Source: Cristatella mucedo (lineage: Eukaryota; Bryozoa; Phylactolaemata; Cristatellidae). Taken from it: 64,000 nucleotides of DNA. Made by a program: the position numbers and the translations under genes. The notes beneath the pieces were generated by a model that was not told the origin of the DNA, ran no database searches, and saw only the letters and a list, made by a program, of their open reading frames with translations. Positions 1 through 16,650 of this stretch are shown here, in pieces; position 1 is the first letter of the stretch; each line of letters opens with the position of its first letter. The DNA is taken from assembly GCA_009760855.2 (NCBI GenBank), contig WPIO01000002.1, positions 906,001 to 970,000 on the forward strand. Direction: 5' to 3'.

Positions 1-1570
1 ATTAAATGCACAATAAAATACATTTGAGTTGAAAAGCCACTAAGTTTGAGCTAAAACAAAAGCATCTACTGAATTGTGTTTTACCTTGGACTTCGGTCAT
101 GCTCACGCCGCAATAGGGGCGAGACGAGCGGAAAAACAGACAATGACGAAATTAGGATAATTAATTAGTGCCACTTTTCTAGAACTGTGCCCAAAGCAGT
201 CCTTCGTAAAAACCTCTATAGTCCTAAAGGCACGCGAAATTGGCAGCCAGTGTAGCCGCTTGCATCGTCAGGCTCTTCTAGAAACTCCATTTAAACTGGT
301 TTAAGGCCACGGGTCATCAAGTCACTCAAATTTCCTTACATGTTTTTGACAGCACTCTGCTCTAGAATCGCTGCAAAGATTTGGATTTGCTTGGGTGAGG
401 ATAGAGAAGAGAAGATGGTCCACAAAATAATTATATCCCGACCGTGCAACCGAAATTCACTTCCCCACCCCCTTCTTGACTTCGTAATAGGATGTCTGCA
501 GCAGTCAAAAAAATAAATTCTGCAGCTACGCTTTCCTGTCGCAAGCAGTAATACGCGCAGTCATCCCTTGCCGCTTCGCGCCTTGGCAACCTTTCGCAAC
601 TTCGCTCTATCGAGGTTCTTTCTAATACGGGCGTATTAAAAGTTAATCGAGACAGTGAAAATAATACAGGGCGCGCTCGGTTATCTGAGTCAACTGCACA
701 CCTCTGTATTACAGTTAAAACTAAAATGACTCTACGTATGGACTCTAGGATTATGTTTTCTAGCACCCCCTCCCCACAAATCCTTCATAGCCTGGGTTGA
801 GCCACTCGACCACTCCTTTCGTACGGGCAGGGACCTTTTTTCCGAAAATGGGGTTCGGTGAAACCAAGCCAATCAGAGCATCCTGTTTACCGATTGGCCA
901 ATCTTATCCTCTTCCTATCGTGGCCGCTGATTGGCTGAGCGTCGGGCCAGTTCATTTCTCTCATACAAGCTTCCACATCGCTACTCATCGGAACCATTTA
1001 CACTCTTGTAAGTGTGCGCGATTTCTATGGTGTTATTCCATATCCAGAGGGCTCTAATAATGTTAAAAACTGCATTTAGAGAGTCGCAGACAGGTTTTCT
1101 ATGCTCTAACTACGAAAGTATTCGATTTATAAATAAAGAATCCTACTTCGCTGAAATTCTCTTTTCGCGATAGAGTCCGGAACTGATTAACCGCGATAAA
1201 CGAGAGACGACTGCACATAGTCTGTACGCTCGCTGCATGTCTTAGTGTCATACAGCGAGCGTATCGACTTGAGAGCTCCGTCACACTTCTGTCAGGTCTC
1301 ATAAGTCATGTCAGTCACTTCTGGGTAACCAGTCGCTCACCACTTCCCGTCGAACCTCTCGCTCCTGCCAGTGCGTTCAAGGCCAAGGTTCCTCCTAGAC
1401 CCGGAACTCACCGCTAACTAACTTCGCGACCGCCTCTATGTGGGCGACATCTAAATGGAAGCTCAACGCCGGCCCGCTCCTCACGGCGTGTGCTCCGTCG
1501 CCGCGGCCACGTTTTCATCAAAATCTGCTTGAATGCAAAAATCGTCCTATCGATTATCAGTCGGTATGCT
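1..1570. other. no gene recognised; left edge of window
   Basis: Apart from the CCAAT cluster I see no coding exon here. This is where ral-C exon 4 would be expected. One weak candidate on the minus strand near 1165 starts NFSEVGFFIYK in the right phase but has a poor acceptor and no tail, so it is not called. Confidence 0.4.
866..937. promoter_or_regulatory. cluster of four CCAAT boxes (possible NF-Y promoter)
   Basis: CCAAT or ATTGG occurs at 869–873, 893–897, 898–902 (as the palindrome GATTGGCCAATC) and 930–934. Close CCAAT boxes in both orientations are typical of NF-Y promoters. No gene start nearby is recognised. Confidence 0.35.
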
Positions 1571-1574
1571 GCAG

Positions 1575-1675
1575 CTGCTTCTCCTTCTTCAGTCTCCGCA
1601 AAATACCTCGAAAGAGAGCTATTGCCTTAGGTTGTCAGAAGAAAATATCTTTCCAATATTACTATTGGGGCCCGA
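1575..1675 (+). mobile_element. degenerate 3' tail of the L2/CR1-type LINE
   Basis: The text around AAAATACCTCGAAAGAGA through ATATTACTATT lines up without gaps with the plus-strand LINE 3' end at about 6050–6140, including the CTTC/CAG lead-in. It is old and degenerate. Confidence 0.45.
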
Positions 1676-1700
1676 GCTTGACCGCAGCAGTGGTTTCGCC

Positions 1701-1754
1701 GTCACCTGCATGCATCCCGTCACCTGCATGCATCCCGTCACCTGCATGCATCCC
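1701..1754. repeat. three perfect tandem copies of an 18-bp unit
   Basis: The unit GTCACCTGCATGCATCCC is repeated three times head to tail, just past the ral-C exon 3 donor. It contains the palindrome ATGCAT. Confidence 0.95.
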
Positions 1755-1781
1755 CGCTCAGCGGCCGCCGCGTCAGCCCAC

Positions 1782-1959
1782 CTCGTCGGAGTTGGCTGGC
1801 GTTTTCGCCGAAGTCTCTATGTACGGCACGTTCCACCGCCTCGCCAGCATTTCAGCTTCGATGACAGACACTTGTCGCTTATCGTCTAGGTCTGCCTTAT
1901 TGCCTACCAGGATCAGCGGCGTTTCGGCAATGTCATGCCTCACTCGCAAGATGTGCTCC
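1782..1959 (-). CDS. ral-C exon 3 (NKAD, SAKT)
   Basis: This is 178 nt, one codon longer than in ral, with acceptor TTTACCTCTCAG and donor GAG|GTGGGC. It encodes [18 protein letters not shown] and [18 protein letters not shown]. If the donor is skipped, translation stops two codons later (VG, then TGA), giving a protein without any C-terminal helix or tail. Confidence 0.88.
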
Positions 1960-3433
1960 CTGAGAGGTAAACAGAGCCATCATCATCCTCATGAGCAGCA
2001 GCTTGCGTGTATAGCGGGTACGGCAGCCGAACGGCGCTTCGAGTGAGTCCGGCTGCTTCGTGGCAACATGATGCTGCTGCTGCTGCTTCGCTTCAGAGCG
2101 AGATCTAGCTGCTCAGCGGCGGCGCATCAAGGACAATCGCGTACCTTAGCTCCCTGACGGCCCAGAGCGACTCTCGATCCAAGACGCTAAAGACGCACAG
2201 GAAGCCGTCAGCTGTGCGAAGATAATTATCTCTAATGTTGTCGTACAGCTCTTGGCCCGCCGTGTCGAGAATGTTCACGGCGTCCACCTTCTGATCTAGC
2301 TCTATCGATATGGTATACGACTCGGCCGTCGTTGGCTCATGATTGTCTGTGAACTGCAAGCGAGCGAGCCTCCTTGTGTGCGTGCAAAGATCAAGGTCAA
2401 GGTGGGGAAAAGACGGTGGCGAAAGCGGATCACGCGCTCAGAATTATGCTCAATGCGGGCCCTTCGCCTGACGAAAAGGGCTGATCGATGGATTAGTTGA
2501 AATGGTTATGGCGGGCCATGCTCAGGTGCCCACGTCTGCCTGAATGAAAAAATTGAGCTGCTTGGCTTAATAACAAAAAGCCTCGCCAGCGATTGCACCT
2601 GAGGACTTCTGTAATGTATATAATAATAATAATGCACTTGATAAAGCGCCCTCAGAGAACTCAATCTCTTTCTAGGCGCTTGACAATTGCTGCAAAGAGA
2701 AATGCAATTGAATTGTGAGTAATATCATGCTTGATAAAAAACACGAACAACATGGTTAGGGGTGACATGCACAGGGTCAGCATGCAAATGTGGTTAGTGG
2801 CAGCGTGCACAGTGTCAGCACGCATAAGCACATGAAGGACGAATCACAGGACTCACTAAATGCTGACCTAAATAGGTGTGTTTTAAGTTCTTTGTAAATG
2901 TGGTCAAGTCAGGGAATGTTGTGACGCAAGTCGGGACTGAGCTCCAGGCTTTGGGAGCATACGAACTAAATGCACGGTCTCCAAAGGATTTGAGGTTTGT
3001 ACAAGGTATTGGTAGACTGCTGGATTCCGAAAATCGGGTGGTACGATGCTTGGCCTGGTGGGGGAGTAGATCTGAGAGGTTGGCTGGAGCCAAAGAATGA
3101 AGTGACCTAAAAGCGAGCGACAAAACCTTGAAGTCGATCCGCTCCTTGACTGACTCGAGATGCTCAAAAGTAAACAAGGTATGAAAGAGGAGCGAAGTCA
3201 CTCCAGGCTAAGCCGCAGCTTAACTTCCAATGACGCGACGATTCGGCACAGACGACTGTCTAGCAAGTCAGAGCTCAAAGTTGACCGACGGTAGTCTGGC
3301 GAACCGTACCTCGTCAAATACGAATCGAGCGATAAGCGCCGACTTTCCCACGCAGCAACTGCCGACAACGACCATCTTATGAGGTGAGACGCTCTTTCTT
3401 CTCTTCGCCTTAAGTTTTCGAAAAGGAAAGCAT
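1782..3433 (-). CDS. ral-C: divergent Ral paralog with a two-cysteine P-loop (3' end not located)
   Basis: Exons 3433–3310, 2353–2145 and 1959–1782 join in frame at the ral intron positions. G1 is GSCCVGKS, with Cys at Ras positions 12 and 13. Switch I is [13 protein letters not shown] and retains EPT. G3 DTAGQELY, G4 NKAD and G5 ETSAKT are all intact. By eye it is between half and two-thirds identical to the ral product. As in ral-B, the P-loop exon begins in phase 2 with CFP and a basic run, so an upstream start exon is missing. The last exon with the hypervariable tail and CAAX box was not found to the left; it may lie beyond the window edge or have diverged. No stop or frameshift interrupts the three exons. 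A GTP-bound bias is inferred from known Ras codon 12/13 mutants. Confidence 0.85.
2145..2353 (-). CDS. ral-C exon 2 (intact DTAGQ)
   Basis: This is 209 nt with acceptor GCTTGCAG and donor CTAAG|GTACGC. It reads [19 protein letters not shown], later [18 protein letters not shown] and [14 protein letters not shown]. It is closer to ral than the ral-B exon is. Confidence 0.9.
2618..3200 (-). mobile_element. 5'-truncated LINE (L2/CR1-like), RT C-terminus and 3'UTR
   Basis: On the minus strand the C-terminal part of a non-LTR reverse transcriptase reads [52 protein letters not shown] 3'UTR follows, then a terminal hairpin-like segment (CGCCTAGAAAGAGATTGAG, TCTCTGAGGGCGC) and a (TTA)n end at 2620–2633. 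It sits inside ral-C intron 1 and is the clearest copy for defining the family tail. Confidence 0.88.
3310..3433 (-). CDS. ral-C exon with P-loop and shared basic N-terminal segment
   Basis: This 124-nt exon has acceptor TTCATTTACAG and donor GAG|GTACGG. It reads [17 protein letters not shown], then [14 protein letters not shown] and [10 protein letters not shown]. An ATG at its 5' edge is out of frame. The in-frame Met in HKM would remove part of beta strand 1. Confidence 0.85.
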
Positions 3434-4900
3434 CTGTAAATGAAGACGAACACAATTAAAGAGAAGAGCTTATTAAGCAACTCGAATGGACGGCGATTTC
3501 GACGAGATGTGCGGCCACTTTACACTGATAGTAAGATACTAACCCGTGCAGCTCTCTCATTTTCAATCGTCGCTTGCAAGGAGAAGATGCGTGCGCAACG
3601 CTCGCTAGTAGCTAGTAGCTAGTGGCGGCCACGCTGCATTGCACGCTGCTGTCGTGCAATGCGGCCACTGCAGCAAAGCTCAGTAAGCAGCGCGAGAGCC
3701 GTCAGCGTGGCATCTAGGAGCGCCGCCGCGGGAGGCGTGCCGCATCCTCAGTCGAACGTACCCACTATGGTTTCGATCTCCTCGAGTCATTATTTTCACG
3801 ATGGCCCGATCGGCCTGTGCACGAAGAGAGAAAGAATCCTCGGAGGTCGCCGATGCCGATTGGCAGCGCCCCCCCCCCCTTGTGACGTGGGCCATTGCTA
3901 ATGACGCAAGCGACGCTGCCACTTGTTAGCAGCTTTCAGTGGCTTTCCCGCTTTCCGGTATGGCTGTCAGTGCGTAGGAAGCGCTCGCACTTGCTGCTAG
4001 CAAAGACAAGATCGCGAGCGAGGTCCGATTATCCGAGCGTCGATGGAGCGTCGATGTCCGCACATTTCTATCGGCTTCCCATCTTGCTCTGCTGTGGCTA
4101 CGTTTGAGTCTTGAGTGTAGACAACACCTTGTACCGCGAGCGCGCTACCTTTATTTTCTGAAATCAACCGCTACCGCACCTCCGACGGCTATTTGCCCGA
4201 CGCTGTTGAACTTCGCCCAGCCTGATAACGTGCTCACCGGCTTGCTGGTAGGGTAAAGTGGGCCAAATAAAGACATTAGATCGTGACAGTTATTGAGACT
4301 TATTTCTGGCGCTTCCTGCATTAAAAGAGTTGGGGACTGGACTTGTCATAATCTATGGCTTAGAAAAACATAGAATGACTCAATTCGAGCGATGGTCAGT
4401 CAGTCAGTTTTACTCCGGGCTTTAAAGTGAGTGGAAGTGCTATGGCTGTTTCGGATCGGTGTGAGTGACTCCTTCTCGCCGCTTCTCCACCCTCCCCTCC
4501 CCCTCTTTGAGGTCGATGCAGGCTTCACAGCCGCGAAGTAGCCGTGCGACTCGCGCTCACTTCTGGGGAGGCCCCAAGTGCTGGCAGCAGCGCTGCGACT
4601 CGCCTTCTCCTCGGGCCACCGGCCTGAGTGCACTGAGAGTGCCCGAGCTGGCGGCCAGCTGGCTGAAATCCTGAGCCTGCCTGCTCAGTGCAAGTACAGA
4701 GTGGTCAACTACGATCCAAGATTACTTCCCAATTGCTCGGAGAGCCAGCTAGTTAGCCGAGAAGCCTGCGCCGTCGCGAGTTGCAATACTTCCGATAAGC
4801 CGTCGTTTTCTTTGAGCTGCTAAATGTGTACGGAAGACTTGTATTCGACTCATTTATAGAAGACGAAGGAGTGAAACTCTGCGATCCGTCATCCTTAAGC
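3434..4900. other. CpG-rich stretch upstream of ral-C, no gene recognised
   Basis: CpG-rich DNA at 3590–4150 and 4400–4800 with scattered short frames lacking any recognisable domain. It may hold the unidentified upstream exon or promoter of ral-C. No TATA box is evident. Confidence 0.35.
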
Positions 4901-4904
4901 GCCT

Positions 4905-6150
4905 CTCATCTCGCCTGAACACCACTGTCAATGCACTGCACTGCAACGGTTCGGGTCCTATATCAATGGGAGACGAAAGAGGTTTTATGTGAATGGACAC
5001 AGATCATTCGATGAATCTCTGAAGTATGGGGTACCTCAAGGCTCTGTGCTTGGTCCCCTTCTTTCGCTGTTCATACTCTCCGTCTTGCCGTTGTGATTAC
5101 CAGGAACAATCTAGGCTTTCACTTCTATGCGGATGACAGTTGTACTTTTGCTTTGATCTCTCCCAGCCTTACAGCTCGTCAAATTCTCTCAGCTCTCTTG
5201 TTACATGTATTGATGACAACCTTACATGGAAGGCCGCCAACTTTATTAAATTGAATAAGGATAAAAACCAACCTATCAGTAATGGGCAAGCCAACTGTGG
5301 TTCAGAAATTGGAACGGCTAGCGCTCAAACTCGGCTCGGCCAGCATATTTCCTGCTGAATCTGCACGAAATCTAATTGCCCTGTTCCAAAGTGAACTTTC
5401 ATTAGGTGATCACCCAGTCAAGGCTGCCTACTTTCAGCTAAATAACTTTGCTAATATTTGGGGTTGTTTGGACAGAGATACCACATTTAAATTGGTCCAT
5501 GCATTTGTGATATCCTGTCTCGACTTCTGTAACTCACTGCTATCAGGTCTACCGTCAGTCTTGAGCATCGCAGTGGCCACGTCACATCACTTCTCGCCAA
5601 CATGCACTGGCTCCCTGTTAAGCAATGCATCGTCTTCAAGGTTCTGTCACTCACATTCATGTCTATTCATTATTTGGCTCCATCCTACCTATTAGATCTA
5701 CTCCCCCACCAGGCTAAGCATCTTACCATCTGCTTTTCGGAATCTAATCGTATACCTATACCTCATATGAATTTCAAATTATTTGGAGATCGTGCCTTTA
5801 GCTCGCATGCTCCCAAAGCCTGGAACTCGCTCCCGACTTGCGTTACGATACCCCCTGACCTGACCACATTTCAACATGAACTAAAACTCATCTATATATG
5901 AGAGCATTTAGTGGATCCACATGATTCGCCTTTTATTTGCTTATGCGTGCCCTGAGACTGTGCACGCTGCCACTAACCATTCTTGCATACTGGCCCTGTG
6001 CATGTCATTCCTTGTTGTCATTGAGCATGCTACCACTAACCATTCGATCGTTCTTCCTTTGCAGCAAACGTAAAGTACCTAGAAAGAGATTGAGTTCTCT
6101 GAGGTTGCTATATAAAACGTATTATCATTATTACTATCTAACGAAACCCA
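4905..6150 (+). mobile_element. longer 5'-truncated LINE (L2/CR1-like) with RT motifs
   Basis: Reverse-transcriptase motifs read YGVPQGSVLGPLL near 5030 and FYADD near 5130, with frameshifts between. Around 5600–5900 comes the same C-terminal text as other copies: [36 protein letters not shown]. The tail CCTAGAAAGAGATTGAG lies near 6080 and ends in ATT-rich repeats. Dead: several frames are broken. Confidence 0.85.
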
Positions 6151-6455
6151 ATCCCGGAATATGTGTCAATTGCTTGGGTTCGTCAGCACCTGACTTTGAA
6201 ACTAAGAATTATGTGAAATAAAATTGGCGCTGGGCGAGATAGGCTGTTTTCGGTGAATTGGTGTCACCGGTTCTTCGAAAAAAAACTAGCCAGTTCTTTG
6301 CTCAAGAAGCGACTTCTGGCCCAGTGCATTGGGCTATTTTTAGGTTCAGTCATCCTGTATCCTTCAGTAGTTCACCACCACGCTACTTTGGAAGCTCATG
6401 ATCCGCCGAGGTTAGCGAAGCATCAACAACACAACAGTCCATCTGCTGTGTACGG
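6150..6455. other. unassigned sequence
   Basis: Nothing recognised between two repeats. Confidence 0.4.
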
Positions 6456-6725
6456 TGAACTCACTGCCACAACTCTTACGCAACGACATCTGCTCTCCGG
6501 GTATGATGCATTCTTTCCATCCGCCCTGAGCTACTCAGTACCTCGACTGCTCTCCTGACTCAGTTGTGCTTCTCACTTTCTCTTTGTTTTGTGAGATGAA
6601 TGCCTTTAGCTAGTGAAGCGTGCTGAAAGCAGCTTTGGTTTTCAGTGCGAAACAAAAAACTCTCCTGCGTAACACCCACATAGTCTGTGTCGCTTCTTGG
6701 AGTTACAGACGGAGATATATAACAT
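6455..6725 (+). repeat. dispersed repeat, second family (copy 1 of 3)
   Basis: Shares blocks such as ACTCTCCTGCGTAACA and GGAGTTACAGACGGAGAT with copies at 45290–45520 (+) and 42570–42850 (−). The 45-kb copy reads LWNSLP at its start, a motif common at the C-terminus of LINE reverse transcriptases, so this is probably a LINE 3' end. Confidence 0.7.
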
Positions 6726-6729
6726 GGCA

Positions 6730-8200
6730 TCCATCCAGGGCCGGGCCGGGATGAGAGAAGCTCTTCTACGCAGTCAGCCGTTCTTGGTTTTCTAGACAGG
6801 CACGAAGCATTAGTAACACGCGGTCGTCTTTCAGATTCAAGTGGCATACACTTCGCTAGCCAGGTCTTGGGTTGAGTCCTGTGGCTGGCAATTCTACGTT
6901 GCTCACAGCAAGCGTGTAGAAGCTGCTAAGGCTCTGGCTTCGCTATGGAAATAAATGTTCCCGAATCTTTACTCCAACCAAATGAGCACGCAAGCAGCTT
7001 CTGTACACTGCACAGCAAGCTAATAACCTTCTATGGCCTTACCAATAAGTTGCCGAGCCTTAAAGGGATGTCAAGTTCAGAATACCAGCTACGACATCAG
7101 AGCGAGCATTCGATAATACAAGCTCTGATCTCTGAAGGGAGACCACTGTGATGTTCGCCTGCGGCTTCTGCTGTATGTAGCGAAGCGCCTGACACTAATG
7201 CACACGCCTCAGCTGCGACCAATAGTTAAGCAATTGAATAAGCCCAGCATCGGGCCACTAATGCAGATTATATTTCGTGTCGTTGCTGCGATTGATTGGG
7301 CTTCCGTATATATGTGCCCGTTCGGAGTAATAAAGGAGAGTCTCGTTTACTGCGAACGAGCGCCCGCTGTGCTCCGTGAGACTCCCACTAGAACAGCCGC
7401 CGCTGGACCCACTGTCACGCAACCCCGCTAAATTAGATAATACACAGATCAGTGAGGGAACCACAGATGCCGAGATCGAGAGAAGGGCTTCACATCTATC
7501 CAGCTTGAATACGGATCTCGACAATCGACCAGTTTGTGGAAATAATAGCTTCGTGCTACGCCAGTAGTTCGTCAAACCGAGCTTTTTGGTAGCTTAGCTA
7601 GCCGGCCCGGTACGTTCGATCCTGAGCCTGAATAGATTGGGCAGAATAGCAGAAGAGCAAATCCAGCAAGGGACAAAATGGCGTCGGCTACCGTTGGGTG
7701 ACTTTGCCCGTGGTTTGAGACTGCAGCAAGCTTTATCCAGATTTGCGTCAGCCGCTCAAAGTCATGCGTCAGACCTGCGAATTTAGCCGGCAGCAGCATG
7801 TATGCACAGCTTCAACCCATGTCGCCTTGCACCACCACAGGATGGATTCGAGTCACGAGGGACTAATTTTGATATAGGTGCTGGGATGCGTCAGTGTTGT
7901 GCGTCTGCGTATTTTGCCAACAATTTTTTCGCTGCGTAGCCAGCTTGAGCAAGCCCCGGAGCAGCAATATGACATCTCGGCTGTCGCGGCCATTGGAGTC
8001 GACCTAATAATGCTTTCTGCGAGGCACTACTGTCCGAACTCTGCCTGCTCAGCGTGTCGAACAAGCAAATTGCAAAGGTGAAGTGCAAGCAAACGCTATT
8101 AATCATTGGCTGTCGCCATTTTGTAAGTAGAAGCTCTTGAGCAGCAGTCCGATTGGCTGGCGAGTCAAAAAGCTACTTGAGCGTGCATGTAAGACATCTC
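6730..8200. other. no gene recognised
   Basis: Mixed-composition sequence with short open frames only and no domain or repeat that I can name. Confidence 0.4.
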
Positions 8201-8206
8201 CCATGT

Positions 8207-8212
8207 TTTATT
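8207..8212 (-). terminator. possible polyadenylation signal for ral-B
   Basis: On the minus strand this reads AATAAA, about 400 nt after the ral-B stop codon. It is the first such hexamer seen downstream. Motif only. Confidence 0.35.
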
Positions 8213-8614
8213 CCGGTATCCTTTGCATATTTGAGATGCTCACCATTGCTCGTGTAGTGCTACTGTCGCTCAGGTGGCGGCAGCAGCAGATCTGAGGAGT
8301 CTCGCGGAGGCACGAGCGAGAACGTAGGCGGTACAAGAGACTCAATGTGTATTCCTCGAAACGTATATTTACGAGAGCTCGCGGAACAACCAGAATTGGG
8401 GGAATGTCCCTAAGTCGATAAATATAGCTGCGCTGGGCAATATCCCGTACATTAGTGGCAGGACGCTGAGCTGTACCAACTGTCTAACCACTGGCCCCAG
8501 TTGAGGCGCTTGTGATTATTACAGCAGTGGCAGCCGTACACAACGTTCGTCGAAAGTGCGTCATTTGCCACCCCGGCTTCTGCCTTTCATTTAGGTACCT
8601 TACTTGTGTCTATA

Positions 8615-14752
<6,138 letters not shown>

Positions 14753-14759
14753 CTACAAC

Positions 14760-16280
14760 AAAACCAAGAATTTTCGCTACAGGTCGAATGGAAACGCTGA
14801 TAGGCCCTGGCGACACCTAGATTTGATCACATTAGAACGCCTATTCAAATATAAGGTTCCAACAACCCAAGTCCCCCAGTTTTCGCATTTGATGCTGAAT
14901 GAAAATAATATAGCATCCGACTAGTTTGCATGGACCAGACGCAACAAAGTGCAACAGCTTGTGTTGAGACACAAAAATGAATTATTTTGGCATCGCACTT
15001 TGGCATGCAGATAACGTCGACACTGACACTCTGCGTGTTTATTTTATCTCTTTGTCTCAAATCTGCATTATACTGTATATGCAGCACACTCAGCTTTTAA
15101 TACTCTGAAAGTTTGATGCTGGCTTTAGAAATAGATTGTCTCTGTGATGCAAAGTATGCCAATACAAGGGTGGAGACGGATTCAAAATGCAGGCAAGTAC
15201 AATCATTTGGGACGACTGTTGCTTGGATGCAACGTCGCTTCGCAACTCGCTCTGAGGTAGCGAAACCAGAGGAATAGCTCGAATTAGGCAAGCAGTGTTT
15301 GCAGCCGCTTAGTTACCTTAGGTTACAGTAACAGGAACTTCCCATTACGGTACTTTTCTAGGCCAATAGAGAAATCGGTTAATCTGAAAAGTGATTGCTT
15401 TTTTACTGCGAGTGCTGCGTTGCACGGGTGAGCGCCGTCAGCTCTTGTGACGCACCGTATTTAAAAGATGACGGCGACCCCTCCCAAAATGGCTGTCGCA
15501 TCCGGCATTGAATCGACATCGCCATTCGCTTCGCGAAGAACTTGCGCGCGGTTCGGCTCGCGAACGACTGGCCCGCGCCGCTTATCCGGCGAGTGGAGCG
15601 GAGCGCTCGATCTGCCATCGGGTGCCATTAGCGAAGCTCCTTTTCCGGCTGCCTCGTCGGTAGTCGTCCCACGTCTGCAGTCTACCCTACGAAGTCGGCT
15701 GCCTTGAGTAATTGCAAAACTCTACCTTCGGCTCGGATCAACAGTCGGCTAGCAGTTCACGGCGCGAGGCTTTCGCGAACGCGCCGCTGCGATCATTGAA
15801 GGCGGAGAAATGGTCGGGGCGCCGGCTGCATTTAGCCCCCCCCCCCGCAGCTGCGACCGCGCGACGAGCAGACGAGAATGCAGCGGAGCGCACGCTCGTC
15901 GCTCGCGCACCGAGGCAGGCGCACCGAGGCAGGCTCGCGTGAGCGGTCGATCGATCCGTCGCTCGGCTTCCGGCGCTCGGCCGGCTACTGCACTGGCACT
16001 GGTGCCCAGCTCGGTCGACGCTGGCGGCGAAAAAGGAGGCATAGAAACAATTGTCAGCACGGAGCCACCAAAAGCCCGGCCAGCGCTCGAAGACGCCGTC
16101 GCCACGGCGACGACGACGTCTTCGACTTGAGTTTCAACCAAAAAAAGCTAGCGACGCACCTGTTGCGTCTGGCGCTAGAGAGTACGACTCGTTCGAGCTC
16201 CGAGCAGTGTGCAGTCTCTCGCCGCCGGCTCCTCAGCATCGCTTCGTCACCGTCCGCCGTCTCTCGCGCTAAATTGATTC
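14760..16280. other. CpG-rich region upstream of ral-B, no gene recognised
   Basis: From about 15400 the sequence becomes rich in CG dinucleotides with long spurious frames on both strands. It is the natural place for the ral-B promoter and the missing upstream exon. No splice-consistent exon could be picked. Confidence 0.4.
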
Positions 16281-16288
16281 TTTCGAGG

Positions 16289-16527
16289 TGTAGCTTGCGC
16301 TATCGTCGCGAACGGCACAGAACGAACGCTAGCCGACGAGCAACACCGCAGGTTAATTTCACCTACACACGGAGCAGGACGAAGCACGACTCTCGTCGCC
16401 CCTCTCGCCCACCGGAGTGCGCCCGACTGCCTTGTCATGACGATCACCAATAGCACGTCCCGCCCCGACTGCCTACCGCATCGAGTGTCGCAACCCACTC
16501 TTACAGCGATCAGAGGCAGTGTCGTCA
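16289..16527 (-). mobile_element. LTR copy (minus strand), same family as 49559–49788
   Basis: The reverse complement matches the LTR at 49.6 kb along its full length: ACACTGCC, GATCGCTGTA, GACGTGCTATTGGTGAT, CGGTGGGCGAGAGGGGCGA and GTTGCTCGTCGGCTAGCGTT are shared. It starts TG and ends CA. No internal coding region is attached, so it looks like a solo LTR. Edges are approximate because a short AT-rich match continues beyond the 5' end. Confidence 0.7.
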
Positions 16528-16539
16528 ATTAAATGAAAT

Positions 16540-16650
16540 CGCAGGAGGCGATCGAGCCTTCAGCTCGGATGAACCGAGAGTCTGGAACTCACTAACGGCT
16601 ACGGTCAATGACCTTGCATTGTTTTAGCATCGACTGAAGACGCATCCGCT
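16540..16650 (+). mobile_element. tiny LINE RT C-terminal remnant
   Basis: Translation gives PRVWNSLTATVNDLALF, then HRLKTHPLR, the usual end of many LINE reverse-transcriptase frames. Confidence 0.5.

Noticed and set aside
1105-1165. Minus-strand NFSEVGFFIYK, considered as ral-C exon 4
   Set aside because: Phase fits and it resembles AFHEVANQIK, but the acceptor lacks a pyrimidine tract and there is no basic tail or CAAX. Left as a weak candidate only.
1560-1620. Minus-strand stretch reading VFCGD after an AG, considered as ral-C exon 4
   Set aside because: It hits a stop after five codons, and the sequence is better explained as a LINE tail on the plus strand.
1701-1754. Possible CRISPR-like array
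   Set aside because: Units are directly abutting with no spacers; an ordinary tandem repeat in an animal genome.
15403-15618. Minus frame in the CpG-rich region, considered as the upstream exon of ral-B
   Set aside because: No phase-2 donor that joins it to 14752 could be identified and no counterpart exists upstream of ral-C.
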